64,000 nt of DNA. Origin: Delphinus delphis. Lineage: Eukaryota; Chordata; Mammalia; Artiodactyla; Delphinidae. This document shows positions 12,478-25,569 of the stretch, one piece after another (position 1 is the stretch's first letter; each line of letters opens with the position of its first letter). The stretch is taken from assembly GCF_949987515.2 (NCBI RefSeq), contig NC_082689.1, forward strand, positions 7,369,501 through 7,433,500, given 5' to 3'. The position numbers were made by a program, and so were the translations under genes. A model generated the notes under the pieces. That model made no database searches and was not told the origin of the DNA. It was given only the letters and a program-made list of their open reading frames with translations.

Positions 12478-12692
12478 GGCTTCCCTGGTGGCGCAGTGGT
12501 TGAGAGTCCGCCTGCTGATGCAGGGGACACGGGTTCGTGCCCCGGTCCGGGAAGATCCCACATGCCGCGGAGCGGCTGGGCCCGTGAGCCGTGGCTGCTG
12601 AGCCTGCACGTCCGGAGCCTGTGCTCCGCAATGGGATAGGCCACAACAGTGAGAGACCCGTGTACCGCAAAAAAAAAAATAATAATAATAAT
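12478..12692 (+). mobile_element. CHR SINE, short class
   Basis: Head GGCTTCCCTGGTGGCGCAG with tRNA-like A box, B box GGGTTCGTGCCCC, short body and an A-rich tail that grades into AAT repeats. It is flanked by a 15 bp duplication AATAAAGATACAGAG at 12463-12477 and 12693-12707. The short body lacking the middle block is typical of young cetacean CHR copies. Confidence 0.92.
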
Positions 12693-12709
12693 AATAAAGA
12701 TACAGAGAC

Positions 12710-15700
12710 TATTTTTTAAATAATCTATGAGATTAGAAATGAATTACAGGGGAAAAAACGTAAAAAACACAAACACAGAGAGGCTAAACGATACATTACT
12801 AAATAACCAAGAGATCACTGAAGAAATCAAAGAGGAAATCAAAAAATACCTAGAGACAAATTACAACAAAAACACGATGATCCAAAACCTATGGGATGCA
12901 GCAAAAGCAGTTCTAAGAGGGAAGTTTGTAGCAATACAAGCTTACCTCAAGAAACAAGAAAAATCTCAAATAAACAATCTAACCTTACACCTAAAGGAAC
13001 TAGAGAAAGAAGAGCAAACAAAACCCAAAGTTAGCAGAAGGAAAGAAATCATAAATATCAGAGCAGAAATAAATGAAACAGAAACAAAGAAAACAATAGC
13101 AAAGATCAATAAAACTAAAAGCTGGTTCTTTTGAGAAGATAAACAAAATTGATAAACCATTAGCCAAACTCATCAAAAAAAGAGGGAGAGGACTCAAATC
13201 AATAAAATTAGAAATGAAAAAGGAGAAGTTACAACAGACACCATAGAAATACAAAGCATCCTAAGAGACTACTACAAGCAACTCTATGCCAATAAAATGG
13301 ACAACCTGGAAGAAATGGACAAATTCTTAGAAAGGTATAAGCTTCCCAGACTGAACCAGGAAGAAACAGAAAATATGAACAGACCAATCACAAGTAAGGA
13401 AATTGAAACTCTGATTAAAAATCTTCTGACAGGGCTTCCCTGGTGACTCAGTGGTTAAGAATCTGTCTGCCAGTGCAGAGGACACGGGTTCGAGCCCTGG
13501 TCTGGGAAGATCCCACATGCCGCGGAGCAACTAAGCCTGTGCGCCACAACTACTGAAGCCTGCACGCCTAGAGCCCGTGCTCCACAACAAGAGAAGCCAT
13601 TGCAATGAGAAGCCCGCACACCGCAACGGAGAGTAGCCCCCGCTCGCCACAAGTAGAGAAAGCCCGGGCGCAGCAACGAAGACCCAACACAGCCAAAAAT
13701 AAATAAATAAAAATAAATTTATTTAAAAAAAAAAAATCTTCCAACAAACAAAAGTCCAGGACTGGATGAGTTCACAGGTGAATTCTATCAAACATTTAGA
13801 GAAGAGCTAACACCCGTCCTTCTCAAACTCTTCCAAAAAATTGCGGAGGAAGGAACACTCCCAAACTCATTCTATGAGGCCACCCTGATACCAAAGCCAG
13901 ACAAAGATATTACAAAAAAAGAAAATCACAGACCAATATCACTCATGAATATACATGCAAAAATGCTCAACAAAATACTAGCAAACAGAATCCAACAACA
14001 CATTAAAAGGATCATACACCATGATCAAGTGGGATTTATCCCAGAGACGCAAGGATTCTTCAATATATGCAAATCAATCAATGTGATACACCATATTAAC
14101 AAACTGAAGAATAAAAACCATATGATCATCTCAATAGATGCAGAAAACGCTTTTGACAAAATTCAACACCCACTTACGATAAAAACTCTCCAGAAAGTGG
14201 GCAGAGAGGGAACCTACCTCAACATAATAAAGAACATATACAACAAACCCACAGCAAGCATCATTCTCAACGGTGAAAAACTGAAAGCATCAGAAACAAG
14301 ACAAGGATGTCTACTCCCACCACTATTATTCAACATAGTTTTGGAAGTCTTAGCCATGGCAATCAGAGAATAAAAAGAAATAAAAAGAATCCAAATCAGA
14401 AAAGAAGAAGTAAAACTGTCACTGTTTGTAGATGACATGATGCTATACATAGAGAATCCTAAAGATGTTACCAGAAAACTACTAGAGCTAATCAATGAAT
14501 TTGGTAGACTAGCAGGATACAAAATTAATGCACAGAAATCTGTTGTATTCCTATATACTAATGACGAAAAATCTGAAAGAGAAATGAAGGAAACACTCCC
14601 ATTTACCATTGCAACAAAAAGAATAAAATACCCAGGAATAAACCTACCTAGGGAGACAAAAGACCTGTATGCAGAAAACTGTAAGACACTGATGAAAGAA
14701 ATTAAAGATGACACAAACAGATGGAGAGATACACCATGTTCTTGGATTGGAAGAATCAATATTGTGAAAATGACTAACTACCCAAAGCAATCTATAGATC
14801 CAGTGCAATCCCTATCAAACTACCAATGGCATTTTTTACAGAACTAGAACAAAAAAAATCTTAAAATTTGTATGGAGACACAGAAGACCCCAAATAGCCA
14901 AAGCAGTCTTGAGGGGAAAAAAATGATGCTGGAGGAATCAGACTCCCTGACTTCAGACTATACTACAAGGCTACAGTAATCAAGACAATATGGTACTGCC
15001 ACAAAAACAGAAATATAGATCAATGGAACAGAATAGAAAGCCCAGAGATAAACCCACGCACCTGTGGTGAACTAACCTATGACAAAGGAAGCAAGGATAT
15101 ACAATGGAGAAAAGACAGTCTCTTCAATAAGTGGTGCTGGGAAAACTGGACAGCTACTTGTAAAAGAATGAAATTAGAACACTCCCTAACACCATACACA
15201 AAAATAAACTCAAAATGGATTAAGAGACCTAAATGTAAGACCGGACAGTATAAAACTCTTATTAGAGGAAAACACAGGAGGAACACTCTTTGACATAAAT
15301 CACAGCAAGATCTTTTTTGATCCACCTCCGAGAGTAATGGAAATAAAAACAAAAATAAACAAATGGGACCTAATGAAACTTAAAAGCTTTTGCAAAGCAA
15401 AGGAAACAAGACAAAAAGACAACCCTCAGAATGGGAGAAAATATTTGCAAACGAATCAATGGACAAAGGATTAATGTCCAAAATATATAAACAGCTCATG
15501 CAGCTCAATATTAAAAAAACAAACAGCCCAATCCAAAAATGGGCAGAAGACCTAAATAAACATTTCTCCAAAGAAGACATACAGATGGCCAAGAAGCACA
15601 TGAAAAGCTGCTCAACATCGCTAATTATTAGAGAAATGCAAATCAAAACTACAATGAGGTATCACCTCACACCAGTTAGAATGCGCATCATCAGAAAATC

Positions 15701-16316
15701 TACAAACAACAAATGCTGGAGAGGGTGTGGAGAAAAGGGAACCCTCTTGCACTGTTGATGGGAATGTAAATTGATACAGCCACTATGGAGAATGGTATGG
15801 AGGTTCCTTAAAAAATGAAAAATAGAATTACCATATGACCCAGCAATCCCACTACTGGGCATATACCCTGAGAAAACCATAATTCAAAAAGACACATGCA
15901 CCCCAATGTTTACTGCAGCACTATTTACAATAGCCAGGTCATGGAAGCAACCTAAATGCCCATCGACAGACGAATGGATAAAGAAGATGGGGTACATATA
16001 TACAATGGAATATTATTCAGCCATAAAAAGGAACGATACTGGGTCACTTGTAGAGATGTGGATGAATCTAGAGACTGTCATACAGAGTGAAGTAAGTCAG
16101 AAAGAGAAAAACAGATATTATATATTAACACATATATGTGGAACCTAGAATGGTACAGATGAACCGATCTGCAGGGTTGAAATTGAGACACAGATGTAGA
16201 GAACAAATGTATAGACACCAAGGGGGGGTACGCGGCAGGAGGGTGGGGTGGTGGTGTGATGAATTGGGAGATTGGGATTGACATATATACACTAATATGT
16301 ATAAAATGGATAACTA
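12710..16316 (+). mobile_element. Younger L1, 5'-truncated, with broken ORF2
   Basis: Begins inside ORF2 (residues GKNVKNTNTERLNDT and on) and runs through the reverse-transcriptase region to the C-terminal part (ATDEWIKK-like, YYSAIKRND) and 3' untranslated region. The active-site motif reads FVDD at about 14425-14436 instead of the usual FADD. The reading frame is broken repeatedly (open pieces at 12727-13134, 13945-14373, 14437-14847, 15390-15758, 15906-16148), so the copy is dead. It interrupts an older L1M, and a CHR SINE at 13432 interrupts it in turn. Confidence 0.85.
13432..13731 (+). mobile_element. CHR SINE, long class, inside L1 ORF2
   Basis: Full-length head, B box GGGTTCGAGCCC, the central block (GAGCAACTAAGCC, CACAACTACTGAAGCC) and tail CAGCCAAAAATAAATAAATA. 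The target duplication is AAAAATCTTC followed by a slightly diverged AACA segment, left at 13417-13431 and right at 13732-13746. It lies within the younger L1, so it is younger still. Confidence 0.92.
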
Positions 16317-16506
16317 GGGCTTCCCTGGTGGCGCAGTAGTTGAGAGTCCGCCTGCCGATGCAGGGGACACGGGTTCGTGCCCCGGTCCAGGAGGATCCCA
16401 CATGACGCGGAGCGGTTGGGCCCGTGAGCCATGGCCGCTGAGCCCGCGCTCCGCAACGGGAGAGGCCACAACAGAGAGGCCCGCGTACCACATAAAAAAA
16501 AAAAAA
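16317..16506 (+). mobile_element. CHR SINE, short class, at L1 3' end
   Basis: Short-class body with head GGGCTTCCCTGGTGGCGCAG and tail CGCGTACCACATA plus oligo-A. It starts immediately after GGATAACTA of the L1 3' untranslated region, and no L1 poly-A tail lies between. On its right side the older L1M resumes. I cannot find a clear separate target duplication. Confidence 0.9.
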
Positions 16507-19500
16507 GAACCAAAAGGAAATTCTGGAGTTCAAAAACGTAATAACTGAAATGAAAAATCACTGCAGGAGCTCAAAAGTATATCTGAACTGGCAAAAGAAT
16601 TTAGTGAACTTGAAGAGAGAGCAACAGAGATTATGCAATCCAAAGAACAGAGAAAAAAAGAATAAAGAAAAATGGAGAGCCTTAGAGAAATGTGAGATAC
16701 CACTGAGTGCACCAACATGTGCATAATGCAAGTATCAGAAGAAGAGGAAAGAGGAGCAGAAAAATTGTGACCTAAATCTCAAATTTATAGAAAAAACATT
16801 AATCTACATATCCAAGAAGCTGAACAAACTCCCAATAGGATAAACCCAAAGAGATCCACAAATAGACATTATCATGGTAAAAACGCTGAAAGCCAAAAGC
16901 AAGGAGAAAATCTTGAAAGCAGCAATAAGGAGGAAAAACAAATTATCACTTACTAGGGAATCCCAATAAAATCAACATCTGACTTCTCATCAGAAACAAT
17001 GAAGGCCAGAAGGCAGTGGGATAAGATATTCAAAGTCTTCAAATGAACAAAAACTGTCAACCAAGATTTCTATATTCAGTAAAGCTACTTTTCAAAAATG
17101 AAGGAGAAATAAAGACATTCCCAGATAAAATTAGAAAATTTGTTGCCAGCAGACTCACCTTACAAGAAATACTAAAGGAAGTTCTTCAGGCTAAAAGCAA
17201 GTGACCCTAGAAAATAGTCTGAATCCGCATGAGAAAGCGAAGAGCACCAATAAAATTAATTATATAATTATAAAAAACAGTAGTACATGTACATTTCTTC
17301 CTCTTTTAACTGATTTTAAAAGCAACCGCATAAAACAATGTATATATATATTGTTGGACCTATAACATACAAAAATCTAATATGTCAAAAATGGCACAAA
17401 GGAGTTAAGTGAAAACAAAGCTGTAGTAAGCTAATGACTCCATATGGTAACTTGAATCCACAGGTACAATTTAAGAGAAGCAGAAATGATAAATAAGGTT
17501 ATATAACGAAAGCTATACATACATACTTGCTTCCCTTCTCTCAGCGTCTTTAAGAGACAATATAAAGGAATAAATATAACATTTTATCATTGCATTTGTA
17601 ACATTTACAAGATGTGATACAACAAAAATACTACAAAAAGGAGAAAAAAGGAACAGAGCTTTAAGAGAGTAGCATATCTGTGTCAAACTGGAAAATACAG
17701 TGATGAAAATCATTAAGGATATTAAAATGCTACATTAGAAAATAATTTACTTAACGCAAAAAGAAGCAGTAAAAGAAGAACAGAGAAACAGAAAGGATGT
17801 AAAAAACAGAAAGTTAAATGGCAGATATAAATCCAACTATATCAATAATATCATTAAATGTGAATAGGTTAAAGAATCCAATAAAAAGGCAGAGATTATC
17901 AGACTGGATAAGAAAATAAGATTGAACTATACTGTCTAAAAAAGACGTAATTTATATTCAAAGGTATAAACAGATCAAAAGTAAAAGAATAAACAAAGAT
18001 TTATCAGGCAAACAGCAACCAGAAGAGAGCTGGAATCACTATACCATTATCAGACAAAACATACTTTAAAACAAAAAAAATGTTAATAGAGATAAAGAGG
18101 AACATTTTATGATAATAAAAGGGTCAATCCAGCAGGAACATATATAACAATTATAAACATATATGCACCTAACAAGAGAGCACCAAAATACATGAAGCAA
18201 GAAATGGCAGAAACAGAAGGAGATATACAATTCAACAGTAATACTTCGAGACTTCAATACTCCACGTTCAGTAAGAGGCAAAACAACTACAAGATCAATG
18301 AGGAACTAGAAGACTTGAACAACGCTATAAACTGACTAGACCTAGTAAACATCTATTGAACACTCCACTCAACAAGAGTAGACTATACGTTCTTCTCAAG
18401 TGAACATGGAACATTCTTCAGGATAGACCTAAAGAAGGTAAAACTTTATGCCAGAAATAAAACTTTATTCTAAGACATAAAACTAAACTTCAATAATTCA
18501 TTTAAAAGAATAGAAATATACAAAGTATGTTCTCTGATCACAATGGAACAAAATTAGAAATGAGTAAGAAACAAATTTTGGAAACTCTCAAATAAGTGAA
18601 ACTAAAACCCTCCTAAATAACCAATGGATCAAAGAAGAAATCAAAACTTATGGGTAGCAGCTAAAGCAATTTATAACTGCAAATGCCTAATTGAGAAAGA
18701 AGAAAGATATCAAATGAATAAAAAACTAACCTTCTACCCTGAGATACTAGAGAAAAAGAGCAAACTAAACTTACAGCAAGCAGAAGGCAAGAAATAATAA
18801 AGATGAAAGAAGAAATTAATGAACTAGATAAGAGAAAAATCAATGAAACCAAAAACCAGTTCTCTAAAAATATCAACAAAACCGACTTAACCTGATTGTC
18901 CATGAGGAAAAAACCCCAACAGACTCAAATTACTACAATCAGAAATAAAAGAAGCACATCACTACTGATGTTACAGGAACAAAAAGAAATACAAAGGAAT
19001 ACTATGAACAAGTGCTTGCCAATCAATTAGATAATCTAGATGAAAAAGACAGATTTCTATAAAGATATAAACTAACCAAAACTAACTCAAGAAGAAACAG
19101 ATGATCCAAATAGACCTATTAGAAGTAAAGACATGGAATTAGTAATCAAAAAACTATCCACAAATAAAAGCCCAAGCACAAATGGTTTCATCACCACTGA
19201 ACTCTACCAAGCATTTAAAGAATTAATACAAATTCTTCACAAACCCTTCCAAAAAATTGGAGGGAACATTTCCTGACTCATTCTTCAAGGCCAGCATTAC
19301 CCTGACACCAAAACCAAAGAAATCACAAGGGGAAAACAAACACACACTACAGACAAATACCTCTTATGAACATGGACATAAAAATCCTCAACTCCTTCAG
19401 CCTAACGAAGGGCATCTACAAAAAACACACAGCTAACATTAAATTTAATGGTGAGAGACTGGATGTGTTCCCCCACATCAACCCAAGATCGGAAATAAGA

Positions 19501-20533
19501 CAAGAACATTCACACTTGCCATTTCTATTAAACACTGTACTGGGGTTCTAGCCAGGGCAATCAGGCAAGAAAAAGAAATAAAAGACTGGGGGAAAAAGTA
19601 GTAAAACTACCTCTATTTGCAGATAACATGATCTTGTGTACAGAAAATCCTAATGAATCCACTAAGACACTATTAATTAACCAGTCCAGCAAGATTTCAG
19701 AATACAAGCTCAATATACAAAAATCAACTGTACATCTATACACTTGCAAAGAACAATCTGAAAATGAAATTTTGAAAATTCCATTTATAATACCATCAGA
19801 AAGGCAAAATACTTAAGAATAAATTTAACGAAAGAAGTAGAAAAGTTATACTCTAAAAACTATAAAATACTGAAAAGAAATTCAAGAAGATCTAAATAAA
19901 TATAAAAACATCCCATGTTTATGGATTAGAAGACTTAATATTGTTAAGATGTCAAAACTCCCCAAACTGATCTTACAGAGTTAATGCAATCCCTATCAGA
20001 ATCCCAGTTGGCTTCTTTGTGAAAACTGACAAACTCATTCTAAAATTCATATGGAATTGAAACACAGGAGAGCCAAAACAATATGGAAAAAAAAGAACAA
20101 ATTTGGAGGACTCACACTGATTTCAAACTTAACTACAAAGCAATAGTAATGTCAAAGCAGTGTGTTACTAGCATAGCGATCACACAGATCACCTGACTAG
20201 AATTCAGAGTGCAGAAATGAACCCACATGCCTAATTTTTAAGACGAGCACCACAGCCATTCAGTGGACAAAGAACAGTTTTTTCAACAAATGGTGCTAGG
20301 ACAACCAGATAAATCACATGCAAAAGAATGAAGTCAAACCCTTACCTCACATAATTTACAAAAATTAACTCAAAATGGATCAAAGAGCTAAAACTACAAA
20401 GTCTTAGAAGAAAACATGGGATTCTGTAAACTTTATGACCTCAGATTTAGCAATTCTTAGATATGACAACAAAAGCACAAGCAACAACAACAAAAGTAAG
20501 TAATTTGGACTTCATCAAAATTTAAAACTTTTG

Positions 20534-20735
20534 GGCTTCCCTGGTGGCGCAGTGGTTGAGAGTCCGCCTGCTGATGCAGGGGACACGGGTTCGTGCCCAG
20601 GTCCAGGAAGATCCCACATGCCGCGGAGCGGCTGGGCCCGTGAGCCATGGCCACTGAGCCTGCGCGTCCGGAGCCTGTGCTCCGCAACGGGAGAGGCTAC
20701 AACAGTGAGAGGCCCGCGTACGGAAAAAAAAAAAA
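20534..20735 (+). mobile_element. CHR SINE, short class
   Basis: Short-class body inside old L1M ORF2. It is flanked by a perfect 17 bp duplication (AAAATTTAAAACTTTTG) at 20517-20533 and 20736-20752, which shows a recent and clean insertion. Confidence 0.93.
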
Positions 20736-20908
20736 AAAATTTAAAACTTTTGTGCATCAAAGGACACTATAGATATGGAGGTGAAAAAAAACAAATAATA
20801 GAAAGTATTTTTAAATCATTTGATACAGAACTTAAATATTGAACATATAAAGAACCCTTAAAAAACTCAGTAAGAAAAAGACAACCCAGTTTAAAAATAG
20901 GCAAAGGA

Positions 20909-21244
20909 GGGCTTCCCTGGTGGCGCAGTGGTTAAGAATCCGCCTGCCAATGCAGCAGGGGACAAGGGTTCAAGCCCTGGTCCGGGAAGTTCCCACATGC
21001 CGCGGAGCAACTAAGCCCGTGCGCTGCAACTACTGAGCCTGCGCTCTAGAGCGCGTGAGCCACAACTACGGAAGCCCGTGTGCCTAGAGACCGTGTTCCT
21101 CACAAGAGAAGCCAATGCAATGAGAAGCCCACTCACTGCAACGAAGAGTAGCCCCCGCTCACCCCAACTACAGAAAGCATGCACGCAGCAAGGAAGACCC
21201 AACGCAGCCAAAAATAAATAAATAAAATTAATTAATTAATTTAA
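20909..21244 (+). mobile_element. CHR SINE, long class
   Basis: Full-length copy with the central block and AAATAAATAAAATTAATTAA tail. A 16 bp duplication AAAAATAGGCAAAGGA at 20893-20908 and 21245-21260 brackets it. A three-base expansion (GCAGCAGGGGAC) is visible before the B box. Confidence 0.93.
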
Positions 21245-21554
21245 AAAAATAGGCAAAGGATTTAAATAGACATTTCTTCAAAGAAGATATACAAATGGTC
21301 GATAAATACATAAAAACATGCTCAACATCACAAGTCACCAGGGAAATGCAAACCAAAATCACAAGTTCTCACTTGACACCTACTAGGATGGCTATAATCA
21401 AAAAGTCAGATAATATGGGTTGATGAGGATGTGGAGAAACTTGAACCCTCATACACTCAACGTAAAATGGTGCAGCCACTTTGGAAAACAGTCTGGCAGT
21501 TCCTCAAACCAGTAAACACACTGTTATTATATGACCCAGGAATTACACTTCTAA

Positions 21555-21606
<52 letters not shown>
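21555..21606. repeat. TA/TG microsatellite
   Basis: A (TA)n run, a (TG)n run of about 18 units and a second (TA)n run, inside the old L1M. Alternating purine-pyrimidine throughout. Confidence 0.9.
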
Positions 21607-22429
21607 CCACATAAAACTTGTACATGACTATTTAAGGCAGCAGTAGTCATAAAAGCCAAAAGGTAGAAACAGCTCAAATGTCCATCAACTGATGAATGAA
21701 TACACAGAATCTGGCATATCCACATAATGGAATATTATTCAACTATAAAAAAGGGGGAAAAGTACTGATATATGTTACAAGAACCTTAAAACATTATGCT
21801 AAATGAAAGAAGCCAGTCACAAAAGACCACATATTATATGATTCCATTGATCTGAAGTGTCTAGAAATAGGCAAGACAGAATAAAGACAGAAAGTAGATT
21901 AGGGGTTACTTAGCCCTAAGTTAGGGGAAAATAGGGGCTGGGGTGTGACAGTTAGAGGGTTTGGGGGGTGGTAATGAAAATGTTCTAAAATCTATTGTGT
22001 TGATGGTTGCACCTATCTATAAATATGCTAAAAACCACTGAATTGTATACTTTAACTGATTGAATTGCATGGTATGTGAATTATATCTAAATAAAGCCGT
22101 TTTAAAAAGCTTTTTTCTCACGAGAGCCTTCAGCAATTCCTCATAACCATCTTGAGCTCTTTATCTTCAATCAGAATGCTTATCCATAAAGTAGCTCTAC
22201 AGTCTTCATGGGAGAATAGGAGGGCAAAACCAGACAAACAAAAGACACAGAAAAGTTAGAGATCTGGAAGTTACCCCTGCCTTTGTCTTCTCTCTCACCC
22301 TCATATTCTGATCAGTCACCACATCCTGGGATGTAGGGCCTCTTAAGAAAGTCTTTTGACAGCCTTTTCGAGGCCCTGGAGCCATACACTCATGGGTTCT
22401 AATACAGGGCAGTGCTATCAACTCTCAGC

Positions 22430-23820
22430 TGGACCCAAGGCAAGCGACTTAGCTTCTTAACATTTCTCCTCTTTGGTAAAACACAGGTATTAATACCTAA
22501 GCTTTATAAGGGTGGTTGTGAAAAAAAAATGGAAAACTGTCAGTACGTGCCTGACACAAAGCAAGCACTCAGTTATTAGCAGCTTCTCCAACTCCTCCTT
22601 TCCAATCTTGCCACCCCTAGGCTTAGATCAAACTTTTCTATTCCTTGCCTAGACAACTCCATCACCCCCTCTCAACTGGTCTACTGACCTCCAGTTTTGT
22701 TCAAGTCCATCTCCTATTTAGCTCTCAAAGTGACTTATTCCCTCCTGTAAATCTAGCAGTGTTATTTCCTAGCTGAAAATTCTTTTTACCACTCTAGGTC
22801 CTAATTTCTTAATAGAGTATATACAGCCCATGGTGATATGAACCCTGCCCACACTTATCTCATACCTCACTCTCCAGCAACTTCAGTCTGCTCTCACAAA
22901 CACCCTCTATTCCCCAAACTGTCTGACTTTTTTTTTTTTCTTTAAATTTAATTTTTCCCTCCCTTAATGACTCAGGTTTAGAAGTTATCTTCTTTCAGGA
23001 AGCCTTCCCTAACTTCTCAGGTGGACAGTGGTTCTCACATATTAGTGAGCAGCAGAATCCCTGGAGGGCTTATTCAAACAAGATTGCTGGGTCCCAGTCC
23101 TAAGAGGTTCTGATTCAGTAGGTCTGGGGTAGGGCCCAAGAATGCGCATTCCTAACAAATTCCCAGGTGATCACACCCTGAGAATTACTGCTTCATGCCC
23201 CCTCTCTTACTACACCCACCCCCCTGTATTCTAATTTTCTGTTTATGTCTTTATCCCATGAGCTCCCTGAAGACAGGGGACAGACACTAAGCCTTATGGC
23301 TAGCCATACACCCCATGAGAAGTTATGCAGACTCTACCATAAACCTGCTTCTCCCTCTCCAATTACTCAGAGTTCATCAACAGTCCCACTACTTTCCCAG
23401 TCATTGGAGGCTTACCATCTAAGAGCCATTCCAACTTCTGCCCTTGTCCCTCAGATCCAGAGAACCACTAAGTCTTGCTGATTGCTATTATGCCAATTCT
23501 CATCCTCTGGCCCTACTCATTCTTACCACCACCATCACACTCTCTTTACTGGTCTCCCAGTCTCACTTTCTACTTATTTCAAATAATGCTTTGAATCCTC
23601 CTAAAACAACATTTTGCACACATCACCTCAATCCAACTTTCAATAAACCCCCACAGTCAGCTATGTTTCAAGCCCTGTATGATGGTTCCCGCTTACACAT
23701 CCAAATGTTTATGTTTCTTGCCCTCATAAGTCTATGAGCTCTCTGAGGACAGTTGCCTTGTCTCATTTATCTTTGTCTTAGCAGTGCTGAAATGATACAG
23801 AGTAGGCACTCCAATGTTTA
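22430..23820 (+). repeat. MIR and L2 remnants with MER20 inside
   Basis: 22430-22580 reads as a plus-strand MIR. From about 22600 to 23820 the pyrimidine-rich sequence follows the L2 3' region (TCAGGAAGCCTTCCCTAAC, later ATGAGCTCTCTGAGGACAG and ACAGAGTAGGCACTC). MER20 at 23030-23192 splits one copy. Short ORFs here are translations of these repeats. Confidence 0.55.
23030..23192 (+). mobile_element. MER20 (hAT-Charlie DNA transposon)
   Basis: Matches MER20 in order: GTGGTTCTCA at the left end, CCTGGAGGGCTTATT, TGATTCAGTAGGTCTGGGG, AACAAATTCCCAGGTGAT and a diverged right inverted repeat. MER20 copies act as enhancers in some mammalian tissues, but nothing here shows activity. Confidence 0.8.
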
Positions 23821-24101
23821 AATTTATGAACCATACAGACTTACTTGGTTGTGCCTGCATCACTGCTCGTGTCCTACCCTCTTTTATTTATTCTTCCCTT
23901 GTTTAAAATGCCTAACACAAAGTACAATGCATCGTATTGTTTCCTTGATCAAAAAACGAAGGTAGCAAGCAATATTTAACATAAAAAATGTACACTGTTT
24001 CACTGCTACTGCACTGCCAGCACCTACTTAACTAAAAAAAAACGCTAACAAGTAGCTCCTACGGATGGTCTGGCGTGGTCTAGCTGGTGTCTAGGCTTCA
24101 C

Positions 24102-24338
24102 CTTCATCTGCGCCAGCTGTTGCTGCTGCTGTTGCTGCTGCAACCTCCGGAGAGCCTCTTGCTGCTGCTGCCTCTGGCGCATTAACTCCTTCTGCCGCTG
24201 GAGCTCCAGCTCTTTCCTCTTCCGTTCCTCCTCCTCGTGCCGGAGTCTGGCTGCCTCCTCTTCCATTCGCAGCCGGTTCTCCTCTAATCGACGCTGGGCT
24301 TCTTCTTCTTCCCGGGCCCATTTCGCAGCCTCCTCTTC
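24102..24338 (-). CDS. GIGYF2: GIGYF2 exon: E/R-rich helix and third polyQ tract
   Basis: 79 codons, phase 0-0, the longest exon here. It starts EEEAAKWAREEEEAQRRLEE, passes through the charged helix RLRHEEEERKRKELELQRQK and ends RRL, eight glutamines, LAQMK. The dense i/i+4 Glu-Arg/Lys pattern predicts a long single alpha helix or coiled coil. The acceptor reads CTGGGAAG, purine-rich just before AG and therefore weaker than average. Donor GTGAAG. Confidence 0.96.
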
Positions 24339-24719
24339 CTTCCCAGAAGGAAAAGTAAATGATAATAAAATTTAACTGTGTTTTAAAAAAAAAATCTGAA
24401 TCACTTTTCAAGGCTTCAGTCAGAGGCATGCTTACAGGATAATTATCATGTTTAATTTATTTGCTGATTTCTACATAAAAGGAATGTCACTTTGAACATC
24501 TGTGTAAGTACTGATCTCTTAGAGATCACCACAAACTGCAGGCAAGTCTCTTGGAAACTGTTCCAACATTGAGGCAGAGATAGCTTTTCAGGGTGCTGAG
24601 TGCAAAGAGCTGTCAGGACCTGCAAGAATACAGATTACCAGGCAAGCCTCAGCCAGTTCCGGACCCAAAGCAACTTTACAAAACCACTTAATTCCATGCC
24701 AGGTTCTCACCCGTTATGG

Positions 24720-25260
24720 CTCACAGGCCCCTTGGAAGGTCTCTCTTTGACCCATCCTCTACCCCTCTACTACTTTCTGCAGTACCCTGGCTCATTTTCC
24801 TTCTGCTTCCCTCCCTCAAAACCATTCCATGTGCCCCGTGGAATTTTCTTGGCCTTCCTCCGTGCAGTCTGATTACTGCACCTGCAATGCTCTAGAGCTC
24901 AGCGGTCCCCAACCTTTTTGGCACCAGGGACCGTTTTCGTGGAAGATAATTTTTCCAAGGACTGGGGGTGGGGGTGAGGTGGCTTCGGGATGATTCAAGC
25001 TCATTGCATTTATTGTGCACTTTATTTCTGTTATTATTATATCCACTCCACCTCAGAGCATCAGGCATTAGATCCCGGGGGTTGGGGACCCCTGCCTAGC
25101 TTATCCAGACAGCACATTCCCCTCCATTCTCCAGAACTCAGGGCAGACACCAGCCACTCTACGAGTACTTCCCTAGCCTTCAGGAGGTAGACTTCCCCTC
25201 TGCCTTTTGATTATGCCCAAGTATACCTTGTCCTCCTCTCTCTGTCTGCTCTTAGCCCAT
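24720..25260 (+). repeat. L2 remnant interrupted by a short hAT element
   Basis: The pyrimidine-rich flanks (TGCACCTGCAATGCTCTAGAG on the left, CTTATCCAGACAGCACATTC on the right) read as one L2 3' region. The element at 24900-25094 sits between them. Confidence 0.5.
24900..25094 (+). mobile_element. Internally deleted hAT-type DNA transposon
   Basis: Left end CAGCGGTCCCCAACC and right end GGTTGGGGACCCCTG are inverted repeats. Between them lies the typical GGCACCAGGGACCG, GATGATTCAAGC and ATCAGGCATTAGATC sequence with the middle missing. The 8 bp target duplication is diverged (CTAGAGCT versus CCTAGCTT). I recognise the family but am not sure of its exact name. Confidence 0.75.
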
Positions 25261-25569
25261 CTGTGGCAGCAACTGTTACTACCTATCCAGCAAAAATTCC
25301 TTCCAGGTTGCTTCTTTGCAGACAGACCCTCCTGTCACATCAGAGGTTTAAAATGCCAGATTTTGCTTTTTAAGCTTCCAGTGTAAACAGGGACAGCCAT
25401 GTGATGTGATTTAGGCCAAAGGGATGCTTCCAGAAAAGATATTCTTCCCAGACAAAAGGAAAGAAGCATGAGAGAAGAGTCACTCCCTTTTTGGGTACAG
25501 GGTATGGTATCATATCCAAAACTCCTAACCATTAGGCAAAAAATATGAACTCAAAAGTCAATACACCGG

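Larger units (their letters stand above)
16507..22110 (+). mobile_element. Old L1M, main body
   Basis: Starts in ORF1 (GGAAATTCTGGAGTTCAAAA), passes the ORF1 end (CAATGAAGGCCAGAAGGCAG, AAGGAAGTTCTTCAGGCTAA at about 17180) and the ORF1-ORF2 spacer. ORF2 remnants run from about 17800 with many stops, and the 3' end is at about 22100 (ATGGTATGTGAATTATATCT). It is the right half of the element whose left half ends at 12477. Two CHR SINEs and a TA/TG microsatellite interrupt it. Confidence 0.75.

Noticed and set aside
12406..12670. Pro/Gly-rich ORFs, repeated at 20457-20842, 35045-35509, 42302-42796, 57593-58047
   Set aside because: All are translations of CHR SINEs in different frames.
12727..16148. 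Possibly active L1 reverse transcriptase
   Set aside because: ORF2 is 5'-truncated, split into several frames and interrupted by a SINE, so it cannot be active.
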